From assembly GCA_023374045.1 (NCBI GenBank), contig CM041782.1, forward strand, positions 246,541,882 to 246,605,881: a stretch of 64,000 nucleotides of DNA, read 5' to 3'. A program made the position numbers and the translations under genes. Below, in pieces: positions 26,034-37,670 of this stretch (positions are counted from its first letter, which is position 1; every line of letters begins with the position of its first letter). This DNA comes from Limonium bicolor (Eukaryota > Streptophyta > Magnoliopsida > Caryophyllales > Plumbaginaceae). The notes beneath the pieces were generated by a model. It saw only the letters and a program-made list of their open reading frames with translations. It was not told the DNA's origin and did no database searches.

Positions 26034-27951
26034 TGTAACACCCCAACTCAATCCAGATGTGGTCTCGCAACATAACAGTATATATATAAACATGTCACAG
26101 CGGAATTCTTTACAATCCAGGACCTTGCCACGGTCTGACTACAGAATATACCGAACATTAGTACATAACAACCTTAACCAAATACATATTCTTCTTACAA
26201 TCCTCTCACAACCTATACATCCTACTAACTCAACTGCCGTACGAGTGTACATGCACAACTCGTAGGTCACACTTAATCCTTAACACTTGTATCCTCTTCT
26301 TACCCTTGTGACGGTCGCCTCCTGATGTACACCTGTGTAGTAAAAACAGCCCCCAAAGGGGGTCAGCACGAATGCTGGCACGATCCCCTCATGGCCCCCA
26401 AGCTAACGTGGCTACGACGACTAATTGTCGATAGCATGGAGGTTGATTAAATGCACAACATAATAGTAAATGATGTAAACAACAATCCATATATGAACAA
26501 TCAAAGTTCACACACAATGAACGGCTTAAATGCGTTCCCTTAATTAGAGAGTTAGTTATTTAACTCCTTAAGTAATGTTCCCTCTTAATCTTAGTCCATC
26601 CTTATCTCACCTCAATCTTAGTCTTATCTTAATCTGAGAAACAACCATCCTTTAATAAGGAGTGGATGTCGCTTATCTTAATCTTAATTACACAAACCAT
26701 CATTTAAAGAGGAATGGTTGCAATCCGTCTTAACCTTACCTTAATCTTAAACTTAACAATACAAACCACCCTTTAAAAAGGAATGGTTGCAACTTATCTT
26801 AACCTTACCTTAATCTTAATCTTAACTTAATCTCAATATACAAACCGTTCCTGGAAGGGAATGGTTGTAGCTTAATTCGAACCTGGGATTTAGGTGATCC
26901 CACCGAACCATCTTAATGCCACCTACTCTGGACGGGAGTCCAGCGTAGCTGAGCCGGCAACCGGCCCTAGGCTACAAGTCCGAAGACAAGTCCTTAAGCG
27001 GAAGTCGATTCTGCTATAGATACCAACCCCCTTTCCTTAGCATGCATGACCGGAGATCGGTCCCGGGTTTCCTCACTCAAGTTCCAGTTAGTAATAGTCT
27101 CAAGACCATGTTTGTTGGTTAACCTCTTTCGGTTCATATCGTCCCATATTAGGGAGCGTTCCTTAGTCTCACTCAATTCCTTACTACACGTTGGTTAGTA
27201 AGTTCTCATGGTGTGTTGTGTTAGTTTTCAAACATCACACAATAATACAATAAATATATTATATTCCGGTTGCATGCTTTATCTTGCTTAGTGAGCACAC
27301 AAAAACAAATAGCACACAAGCCGAGGGACACCTCGTTAGCAAGCAGGTCACAAAGAACTGTACCGTTCACCGTTGGCCGTTCGGTTGCTTAATCTTCTTT
27401 CGGGAGTCCAATTCCAAGTCCTAAAACATTCATTCAGTTTTAGGTTGTTAGTCACTTAACTCAATTCAACTTACTTATCTTACTTAACTTACTTAACCCT
27501 TAATGATTCCAACCTAACCCTCTTAAGTCTTACAACTTAATCTTACAAACTTAATCTTAAACTTTTAAGTTTATTCTTAACTTAATCCCTTAGGTCTTTA
27601 TACCTCTAATCATCATTGCCCCCTTAATAGGGTACCATTAATACCACTAAACTCTCATAGGGTTTCTTTTTTTTTTTTTAAGTCTTAAGGGTCGACCGAC
27701 CCACCGACCGACCCAACCCCTGGGTCGGTCCGTCCCAGAAACTTTTCCGTCTTTTGAAACCCATCCGTCCGACCCAGAGCTAGACCGACCGACCCAAACC
27801 CTCTGGGTCGGTCCATTACAGAACCCATTTCCTACGTTAGATTTTTGCCCAACCGACCCAAAGCTAAGCCGACCGACCCAAACCCTCTGGGTCGGTCCAG
27901 TCCAGAGACATTCCGGCTGGCTCAACATGGCCCGACCGACCCAAAACTGGG
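26034..27951 (-). mobile_element. LTR C' fragment, unit 2
   Basis: Copy of 21503-23419, preceded by CCCTAGG of H' without interruption. It is the empty-site equivalent of the A insertion. Ends at the same AACTGGG chimeric junction. Confidence 0.85.
27690..27951. repeat. Palindromic tandem array in LTR C'
   Basis: Duplicate of the array at 23158-23417 with GACCGACCC/GGGTCGGTC cores, again cut by the chimeric junction to H''. Confidence 0.75.
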
Positions 27952-28487
27952 ATTCATATCCATAAACGTCTCTTTTTATAAACTGGGATTCATATCCATG
28001 ATCCACATACACCACATAACAACACTTTACACGTTCAACGTGCACATAACATAACATCGCAATGGGAATTGCAGTACAATAATAACACATAACATAACGG
28101 GAACGGTTCTCTTAGGAACCGACCCAACATAGTTAATTCACTTGTGAGCCTAGAGAATGATGTCACCCTCATGATAAACTCGTTATACAACACTCATTAC
28201 CGTCCTAATAGTCGGACGAGTAACTTAAGTTAAGATGGTTCGGATATGGTGACCCGAACACACCACATAAACACATGTTCCCCCATAAACCGATCATAAG
28301 TCAGAATAGCTAAGCTTTGGAGTAAGCTAATGGGAGATCATAACCCGTGAGGGAAACAACCATAACAGAGAGGAGGGTAAGGCTAAAAAGGATACCCACT
28401 CCCAAACAATGCGCGACCGGCCTAACCGGATTCCTCACCCCCGTTAGTACATATTTACTTGTACATAAATAGTTAGAGCCCCACTAT
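27945..28487 (-). mobile_element. LTR H'' fragment (start of unit 3)
   Basis: Third copy of the H sequence beginning at the same junction. It matches 23413-23950 and stops where element D is inserted. The last five bases, ACTAT (28483-28487), are the expected left target duplication of D. Confidence 0.8.
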
Positions 28488-28592
28488 TGTAACACCCCAA
28501 CCGTTAATCTCATCATTACCTCTTAAACCTTCTCTAATTACTCTTACTCGCACAGCGGAACTCTAACTTACAACGAGGGGTGAAACAACGCC

Positions 28593-28614
28593 GTTAGCCA
28601 CCCATGTGGCTAAC
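28593..28614 (-). other. Conserved LTR stem-loop (D, left)
   Basis: GTTAGCCAC, loop CCAT, GTGGCTAAC; 105 bp from the LTR edge. The loop differs from that of A while the stem is unchanged. Confidence 0.65.
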
Positions 28615-30543
28615 CAGGCCTTTCTTACATACCGTAACGGTCTGATGAACTGGAACAACCGAGTACTTCATACAAATACAATACTCAATTCATATCTCTA
28701 CTATACCGAGTCTACAATATACGGATGCCGATAACATACTCGGACTTACACCTCATTCAAATGCATAAGTAATTACGATCTAACTACCCACGCTTCATAA
28801 CTGTCCCCGTCCTACTCTCTCGAACGGTGGTCAGCTTCAAGTACCTGCACACTAAAAACGTTCCCCCTAGGGGTCAGCTTACGCTGCGCATGAAATTCGC
28901 ATATACCGCGTGCTAACCGCGGTACGCCGACTACTTTGGGTCGGATATACATGGAGTTCATTTTAATCAAACAACATGCATCATGGCAATACAATATATA
29001 TGTATATCACACAAGGAATCTACATCCAATCACGGAACACGATTCCTAACTAACATAACAATGTTGTTAGTGGTAACTGGTTACTCTTAGGCATTGAGGG
29101 TTATTCCTCACTATGCCTTGTTTACTTATTCAGTACCTCACCCGCTCTCTCGGGTTACTTATTCGTATACACACCCATTCTCTTGGGCTACTCATTCTTA
29201 TACTTACCCATTCTCTCGGGTTACTCATACATATACTCACCCCTTTCTCTCGGGTTATTTATACTCATTATCTCACCCACACTCTTGGGTTATTCATACT
29301 CAAGCTCTTGTAGTTTCTCGAGACACTACAGGTCTCCTACGTCACGCTTGTTACTCTTATTACATTCTTAAGCCAAAACTCATGGCTCTCTAGCATAGTC
29401 TTACTTCCCCGGTTTCGACCCTACTCTGGGTCTAGCATGGTGGGAAGGTTCAACTAGCTCACGGAACTCTCTCTTAGTTCCTATCTCTTTTACTTAGGTC
29501 CGACTACTCTCGGACTACTCTCGTTCCCATACACTCCTCTCTCGGAGTTATAATATATCATGTATATTAGTTTAGAAGCATCATTCTCGATGTTTCTAAT
29601 GACTTTGGGAACTTTTACTTAAATTCGGTAATCTTAGGTTTAAGGGTTACCCTCACAATCATATGCTTATACATTAGGATATTTTCTTATACCGGGTAAA
29701 ATCCTCATATAAGAGGTCGACCGTATCTCAAGGGAGTTACATAGTCCCTTAGGTCTCTTTTACCTTTCTTATAAGTTTACATTATTGGACTAACTTCAAT
29801 CCTCTCGATGGAGGTCATTTATCTCTCCACTCATATTTATTTCGTGGATTGTTTCAATAAGGTTCTCTAACCGTTATCGGGTATATACTCAACCCGTACA
29901 TCTCCTCACATTTTAGGGAGTTCATATGTTTGTGTTATCGTTATACTTTAATCGATAGCTTGTGTGTGTTTGCATATTACCATTGGTTATGTGACTACCC
30001 GTTCAACGGGTTTCTAGTCAATCAATACTCACTAAGAGTCGGTCTATGCACTACGTTAGACCACACCGGCATACAAGTATGTTAGCTCATACAACATACA
30101 ACAATGCATGCATAATCAAACAAGGGATTATTTTCATGCTTTAATCTTGATTAAGCCGGCACACAAACACACAAATCAGTGTAACTCGGTTAGCATACGG
30201 GGCATGAGAAAATCATACCTTTCACCGGGGTTTTTACTTTTACCGTGTCATCTCACCATGCTTGGTTCACACACGATCCTCTGATAACATTCAAATGTTT
30301 TATTAACATCAAAGCATTACGGTATGTAAAACTAATACTCCCGTACTTAACCCCGTTTATCCCGTTATCTCGGTTTTACACTTGTTAATTTGAGTTCTCA
30401 TTTCTCACTCTCTTCTAACACTTTCTTACACTTCTTAGGGCCTTTACATGTCACCAAACAAGGCCTTAACATCTTATAACATCATTAGCATTCAAACCCC
30501 CATCATTAGCAACCTTTAAAACACTCACGGGGCAATTCTGGGG

Positions 30544-30727
30544 GTGGTCCGGGACTTGGTCCTTACCTAAAGTCCCGGACCAATTGTCTTCCTAACTCTC
30601 GGCTGATTTTAGACTATGGTCCGGGACCTTGTCCTGGAGTATAGTCCCGGACCAGGGGTGTGCTGCAACTCTCGACCGTTTTTTAAGTGTGGTCCGGGAC
30701 TTTGTCCAAGGACCAAGTCCCGGACCC
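30544..30727. repeat. Palindromic tandem array in LTR D
   Basis: Core arms are GGTCCGGGACTT and AAGTCCCGGACC. GGTCCGGG lies at 30545, 30618 and 30691, an exact 73-bp period. Almost the same core and period are found in the Athila LTR at 40752-41012. Confidence 0.85.
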
Positions 30728-32080
30728 TGCTAAAACCTGCTCCAAACTTGATTTTTCCACTCCAAATCAATCCTTAAACCACCCTTAATCTTTCCATAAA
30801 CTTTCCACAAGTTTTCCACATGTTTAATCACCTTAAAACATGCTCTAAAACTCTTCAAATCATAGGTGAAACCCTTACCCAAACTCTTACTCAAAATCAC
30901 TTACACTTTCATAACTAGTTTTCTTGTTTTCCAAAGCTCTTGTAACAGATTGGGCACTCTCTTCTCAACATTCAAACTTCACCCACTAATGCCATTCCTA
31001 GCACTTCAATTGACATTATTTATACTCCTCCTACACACTTCTCCTTAGTTTGGTTTCCAAATCATTAACCACCCACTTGGATCTCCTTAACACACCTAGC
31101 TCCTTCCTTTAATAAAACACTCAAGTCCATAAACTCCTAAACAAATTTTGACAGCACTTGGATACTTCTTTAGCTTATTCCCCACACTTAAATCAACTCA
31201 TACACCATCTTCACTCCTGTTTCATCAAGCATCAACAACCACAATACACCAAATTCCACTTGTTCACACATATGTACTAGTTTGGACTCAAGCTTAATTC
31301 CCACACATAAGCAACATTAAAACAGCTTCATTCATCATTAAATTGTAGTATCTCAACTACACTAATACAAGATCATCCACACCACTTACAAAAATCTGTT
31401 TTGCAAGAAGATAAACCAACTCAAGGTGAGTTTTTACCTTGTTTGTTTTCTGTTTTTTTCCTTTCTCTTCTTCCTCTTCCTTTTCTCCCTCTTTCTCTTC
31501 TTGTTTTCACACCAAACAAGGAGCATAGATTGCCAACTACAATCATATCCCCATACACACATAACAACCTAATTAATTCAAAAAAAAATCAACCTACTCA
31601 GCTTAGATATTACCTTAGAGTATCCAAAAGGAGAGCTTGGCAATCAAATGGAGCATTTCCAACACTCCACAAGGTCAAGGTGTTCACGGCTGAAACGGGA
31701 GAAGATTTTCAACGTGAGGAAAATTTCCCCAAATGGCAAAAACAAGCTTGAAATGGCCAAAGCTCTTACTAATTATTACCTCAAGACATTAAGGAGGTGG
31801 AGGAGAGCTAAAATCAGCTCTTGAAGCTCCAAAAGCTCCAACATCCATGGAAGTGAAGATGGAGGAATCAAGATTTTGAGGGGTGGAAAATGTAGCCCTC
31901 GCCGATACGAATCTAACGGTGCAATTTTTGTGCGATTCGGTGGAGAAATGAGTAAGTTAGATGAGATTGAAGATGGAGGTGGTGAGCTTCTTCTTCAATC
32001 GGGAATATTAACAGAGGAGGAAGAAGAAGAAGGTAGCCAGGGGCTGGGCTACGTGAGAATAAAGAAAGAAAGGTAGGTGA

Positions 32081-32094
32081 GAGAGTGTATTTAT
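32081..32094 (-). promoter_or_regulatory. Putative core promoter of LTR D
   Basis: On the minus strand ATAAATACACTCTC is followed by a pyrimidine-rich leader (about 32030-32080), as expected for a plant TATA box and Y-patch. It lies about 640 bp into the LTR in the sense direction. Confidence 0.4.
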
Positions 32095-32723
32095 GTTACT
32101 TTTAACTATTTCACTATTTGCTTTACTTATTTACTTGTCTTTTTATTTCTAAATAGCTAGCAAGCTATTAATGTGTGTGTACACACTAATTAAAAACCGG
32201 CCCACATTAATTAATAGCCCGGGTCGTTTTCCCCGTTTTTCGAATTAAACGCGTTTTATCTCCCGGTTATGACACTATTCACTTACCGGGTCCGTTTTCC
32301 GGAATTTTCTCGTTTAATTATTTTTAATGGTTACTAAGCTTCCATTAATACTTAATTATAGTTATTTAATCAACTATAATTTTTACGGGTCCGTTTGACC
32401 ACTTAAAGTCACGTTTTCGGGTTTTCTCGAAAAACGTGCTTTAAAACTCCGTTATCGTTTTAATCCATTATTTGGATTCGTTTTCTTCGGGAATCATTCC
32501 CGTATACTAATTAGGCCTAACTAAGCCTTAGGAATCCATCTCGGACCCTCTCGAGATCATATACTCTTACACTCATTTAACGCGCATTTTAGCGTTTTTC
32601 GCTTTTCAAGCGTTTTCTCTTTTCTTTTGGTTTTATTCTTTTTACCAATACTCTTTAGGCACCATTAGGCCCTTAATAATTTTTAGAGTAATTTAATCAC
32701 CATTTTTAGATCCGGGTATTAAA

Positions 32724-32738
32724 ATCTACCCCCCTTAG
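32724..32738 (-). other. Polypurine tract of element D
   Basis: Plus-strand ATCTACCCCCCTTAG, the complement of a G-rich purine tract, beside the left LTR. Same as at 12282 and 48778. Confidence 0.75.
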
Positions 32739-34136
32739 GAACTTTGTCCTCAAAGTTGGTGAATCTAGATGGTTACTCTCAAGGCGTACTATGCCAAGGT
32801 TATAATACATGTATAACCTTACTGACTCCACAAGTCAGTCTCATTTTATACTACACATACCACACACATATCACAGCATGTATAGCAATCAAAAATACTC
32901 TTTTTACTCTCTCCATGGAATCGGTCCGAAGACAAGAAGGCACTACAGTCCTCGAATCCATGTTGAGTGATATACTACTGATCCCTCAGGTACCGGTCAC
33001 TTTGAACACTTACTCTTTCTGGTTCACGGCCGTTTCATGACAAATGGGCACTTACTCTCTCTGGCCCACGGTCCCTTCGGTTCTGATCAAAACATTACAC
33101 ATATACATATCCTCAGGCACTCTGGTTGACTCACTCAACACAGGAACATCTCAGGGTACTCTCCCCGTCCTGCTGCCTTTGGAAAAATCACACACTGACA
33201 CCGCCCCAACCGGTCACTTAGGACCGCCGCACGTACGGTGCAATGGTTTCAAAACTAATACACGCCCACCGTTCTACCGGTCATCAAGACTTAAGGCTCA
33301 GCCATCGGCGGGTGATAGCGGTTTCAAAACCAGTTTTCGTTTCCATCTTCATACTTGAAGAAAATTCTTTTTCAAAATCGTTTGAAAATTCTTTTTAAAC
33401 ATCACCAACTCCAAATCCGGTTTATGGTAGTTGTATCCTTTCTTAGCGTGATTACTTGTGACCTTATAGGGAGCTTCAAAATCATTCACCCTGATGTGAT
33501 CAGCATCAGTGTTGAACTATCCCTCCCCCCAATTTGTGTTCGGTTCCCTTGATCGCTAGCAGATCAAGTTCAACCTCCCACGTCAATTCAAAGAATCTAT
33601 AGTCAAACATTTTCGTTTTCTATCTTTTACTCTTCTATCGTATTCATAAAACAATCTATTTCAATTTATCTTTATCATGGACTTAAGTCATCCATTATTC
33701 TCTTATTTGTTTCACTTACTTGCCTAGGCATTCCATACTTGTGGCCTCATTAGTCAAATTATTACTCAACTTAAAACATACAACATACACCTCCAAAGAT
33801 GGAACTCCTCCATCAATCATTCTCAATAAAATCACCTAGGAACTCACTCCCGTTAGGTTACACATCGGTTTCATGCCGATTTTCTCGTCATATCTCATGT
33901 CTAATCTAATAATGACAAATACTAACGGGATTCTCATTCCCTAAGAGTCTCTCTACTCCTCTTTTCATAATTACATACTCGTTACTTGCATCACTCATGC
34001 ACAATACTTATACTTACACAATGAATGGACACATGTTTATGTAACATGAGGTCCAAACATCAAAAACAATTCTTTTGTGCTATGCACATAGTAGTTTACG
34101 CACCAATACGCAACATACTCTAAGCGGTTTCTCGCC

Positions 34137-34170
34137 CTACCCCCCTTAAAAGGGGTTACGCCCGCGTAAC
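34137..34170 (-). other. Second PPT-like block in D
   Basis: CTACCCCCCTTAAAAGGGG followed by TTACGCCCGCGTAAC, a dyad. Counterpart of 13812 in A and 49049 in F. Confidence 0.5.
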
Positions 34171-36722
34171 CAACATATGTTTCACTGAACCTTGGTTCAT
34201 TAATTTCGAGTATGATGAAGTGTTTTAACTTCAGTACGGTTAATTAACTCATAACCGGGTTCGTTTCTAGCCTCTAAGGCTTCAAGGGGTTTATGACATA
34301 GGTATACTTAACCCTGAATCACGGTCCACAGCTTCTGCTGCGTGACCTGATAACTAGAGCTTAATTCGCTCTTTGGTATTCTCCATGTATTTCAATCGTC
34401 GCTTGGTATCTTTACTTACCGTATGCCTTCGATGAATTTTAGATTGTTCTCTCTCTCCAGTTCTCTGAAAGGATCACTTCGTATATCACTGTATACCTTT
34501 GTGATTATTCACTCATTTTTCCCGACTTGTTGTCGGTTGAGGTCAAGCTACTACTTAGTCATGTAGTGCTTCCTCGTTTAATAGTGGCTCATGGATTATG
34601 TTTGTTTCTTGGTTCTGTGCCAGAGTTCTTCATTCATACTACTCTGCATTTTTCCACATATCGATCCTGGGCCCTGTGGGTTCCTGCCCACGTTCTTTGT
34701 GCATCTTTGGCCAATGGCCGCACGGTTATCTCTTTAGATTCTCACTCAACAGGCTTCGTTGACATTTCTCCATTCCTGGCTCTCCCACTTGATCATTACC
34801 GCACAAGTGCAATACCAAAACACTCAGTCATACAGATGCAGAAGCGTAAACCCTTGACAGTAAATCTCTCATGAGATAGGAATGAACATGTCTCCTTACA
34901 CATTTTCTCATCAACTTTCATATCATGAACTGGCTATACTCTTACAATGGTTGCTTGCTGCGTACCATATTCTTTCTCATTTCTATGGCATCCGCTTCTA
35001 CTTTAGCTTCCGCCCAGGTGTTCTCGCATTTACACGATGGCTTGCCATTCCTTTGGCTCAACAATATCGTTATTCTTAAAGTCTCTCTGCGCACTTGCGC
35101 GCTGCTTACTCTGCAGTTCATATTGCACACCATACATGTTTACTACTCAACGATTACTCTTCGGTTTTAGAATTACCGCAATCGAGGTTTCTCCTTACAC
35201 TCTACTATAGTTCATATATCATTGGCAATATACACATGCTCAAGTTTTACTACAACCACACCGCTCTAGCGGTTTCACATTACATACTTAGGTGTGTAGC
35301 CTTTCTCTGGAGGATTCACGCAAATGCCGCTCCATAGGCCCCTAATAACAAGTGGTATCCCCACTCTATGGTAGTGGTTCATTCTCCACTGTTCCTCTTA
35401 GCCTCTTGCATAGGTTTACCACGTTTAGATCTACAAGTTGCAGTTAGTTTATCGGCTTACAAGCCACCTTGCCTCGAGTCATGCTCCATGCGGGCTGTTT
35501 ATACAGGTTTCCGCTTCTCCGTATACCATTAAATGGTTTGGAGGTATTACTGGTTTTGATATTGTAGTTTCATCACACGCTTCCAAACATGAAGACCCTT
35601 AACATATTTTGATACTAATTCATGCCCTCTGGCACGTTAGGGTGTTCCCTCTTTACGTGGGATCCCTCGGGTTCTACCCGAGTGTTTATTTAACACTTGT
35701 GTTCTCAACACGATGTTTCGTTCAACTACTGTTGACCCCGGCACCCTTCTCGGATTGCTCCTGGGTGTTACTGAGTTTTTGCCCTCTCATCTGGCCTGAA
35801 TTCATGGGTATATTCAGATTCTTACTCCGCCTTGCGGTTTATGTATATTTTGAAATATTCCCTTTGGGTTGTAACATCTCCCGTTATTGGGTAGATCATT
35901 GGTTCTTTCTCTTAGTGAAGTACACTATGGGAATTCTATCCCGTTCATCGAACATTAATATGTCATATTAGGCATTCGCCGTATTGCTTACGCTGATGTT
36001 TATTCCAGTTATATGTATTTCCCTGAGACATATCCAATGTCTGTGCTTAATACTCTTGCTTCTCGCGCTTATTAACGCTACATCCTTAGTCCGTCACCTT
36101 ATGGTTTCTTGACTCCCTTATATTGGTAAGCTTCCTTATGTTCTTCGATTATTCGAGGTGTCCAACTGTCTTGGTTTGAATTGGCTCTTTCGTCCGTATA
36201 TGGAGTGGGCTACTTCCCGTGTACCGTACTCTACTTGTATACATACATGGAGTATCTTATTGATACGTTACCACTTACCCTACGACTACACATAATTGGT
36301 CTGTCAGGCCCGCAAGCTCCTTCGGATGCGGTCGTTCCATGTCTCGTTTAGTATACCGTAGTGTCAGTCACACGCCTAAGTGAAGTATTTTGTTGCCAAC
36401 TCCTCTTATATCGTCCTATGATAACTTACCGTCATTCTCTGGTTGGTTTTTAAAAACTTGGGGTTTTTGGAAAATTCTCTGTTTGAAAGAAAATTGAGTT
36501 TGAAAATAATTTCTTTACGGCATTTCAATGTCGGTTACTTCTTACCAGGTCTAGCCTCTGCTGACCAGTATATTCTCAATACAATGGTCAGGCTATTCAG
36601 CCTTCCAGGTTTCATTTCAGAATTCTTAAGGTTGTGGTGCTATTTTGGCTTCTCTTGCCGTCTTGGTACTTGCTAAGTACTGGTCACTTGTCAAAGCTCT
36701 TCTTAAAAAGTCCGTTAATACT

Positions 36723-36742
36723 GCACTTGCCGTGGCAAGTGC
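36723..36742. repeat. 20-bp near-palindrome in D interior
   Basis: GCACTTGCCGTGGCAAGTGC; both 9-bp arms are identical to the perfect palindrome at 16633-16652. Confidence 0.7.
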
Positions 36743-37654
36743 GCGATACAGGCGGTTTTTAGGATAACTAATACCGGTCACGGTATCGTTCACGTTATAT
36801 TTGGTAGCCTTGTCGGCTCTTCCTTGATCCTTTAGTTGGATAACTACTCCTTAGAGCTGCTTCTCACTCATCTTGACATGACTGTCGTTCATTTAGGTGT
36901 TCCTCCACTCTCGGGTTCCTTAATTACTTTAATGTTTATGCTTTACCTCGTTGCTCGTTCCCACGTCTTTACTGGTTACCGAGGTTTACTTATTAGGTAC
37001 TACTTCTGTAGTCCTACTCGGTATGTCCCGTAGCTATGCTCATGCTGTCTAAGTTGTGCCCTTTAGGTATTGCAACCTCTTCGGGTGTGGCAGGGTGGGT
37101 GTACCAACTCTCAACTATGTTCTTAATTGGTTGGTATACCCTTAGTGATATTACATATCATGGCGGTTCGTAGACATGTGTCCCGGTTCTCGTTATTACT
37201 CATGAGTCCGCCTTGTTGCACGTTGGTCTTTCTCTTCTGCTGCTCGGCCAGCTAGGTTCTCGCGACTGCTCAGCATGTCGCCCCAAGTTGCCACAAATTT
37301 CGGTCTCCTTGGATTAGGATTTCTCGATCTCTCGCCATTATGTGCGTTATTGTCATTCCAGCGGGATCCGTCTCCGGGATTTCCGGTTCTCGGGATCTAC
37401 CGCATGACAGGTTCTGGTTCAAAATGAAATATTAAATAACTGCCAGATTGGGTTTCCCCGTCTCTCTGGCGTTCTTTTCCCGAGCTTTTAATGCGGGGGT
37501 TGTGGAGGGCGGGTCTGGTATTGTAGTATCCAGACATACTGGAATTCCTATCTAGCGCATCTCTCACGCTACCACTCAACCCTTTGCCCTAAGTCTCTAT
37601 AATCCTAACTCGTATTTCCTAAGCTCGTATTTCCAGTCATCATAGCGATACTTC

Positions 37655-37666
37655 GCTCTGATACCA
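37655..37666 (-). other. Primer binding site of element D
   Basis: Minus-strand TGGTATCAGAGC, four bases from the right LTR. Confidence 0.9.
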
Positions 37667-37670
37667 TTTT

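Larger units (their letters stand above)
23413..27944. repeat. Unit 2 of a 4.53-kb tandem duplication (H'+C')
   Basis: Runs from one AACTGGG junction to the next. It repeats H from about 5603 to 8193 plus C (21503-23419), but without element A. Both junctions carry the same extra copy of about 18 bp (ACTGGGATTCATATCCAT), so the junction arose once and was then copied. Confidence 0.85.
28488..32723 (-). repeat. Left (3') LTR of element D
   Basis: 4236 bp, starting with TGTAACACC. It is followed by the PPT ATCTACCCCCC, but its terminus reads GGGTATTAAA instead of the usual TTTCA, so the canonical CA end is lost. Contains the stem-loop at 28593, the conserved block at 30130-30230, a palindrome array at 30544-30727 and a TATA-like promoter at 32081-32094. 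Confidence 0.82.
32739..37654 (-). other. Non-coding internal region of element D
   Basis: About 4.9 kb without recognisable retrotransposon proteins. Shared landmarks with A are the second PPT-like block (34137-34170), the palindrome (36723-36742) and the weak ORF region (37030-37390, with WGDMLSSR). The TA microsatellite of A is missing. Confidence 0.72.

Noticed and set aside
28812..29393. Overlapping short ORFs in LTR D (also at 37977-38578)
   Set aside because: Arise from CTCTCGGGTTACTCAT-like short repeats; the reading frames differ between the two LTR copies.
30544..30727. CRISPR-like look of the LTR arrays (regular 73-bp spacing)
   Set aside because: Only three to five units, spacers are related rather than unique, no cas genes, and the setting is a plant retrotransposon.
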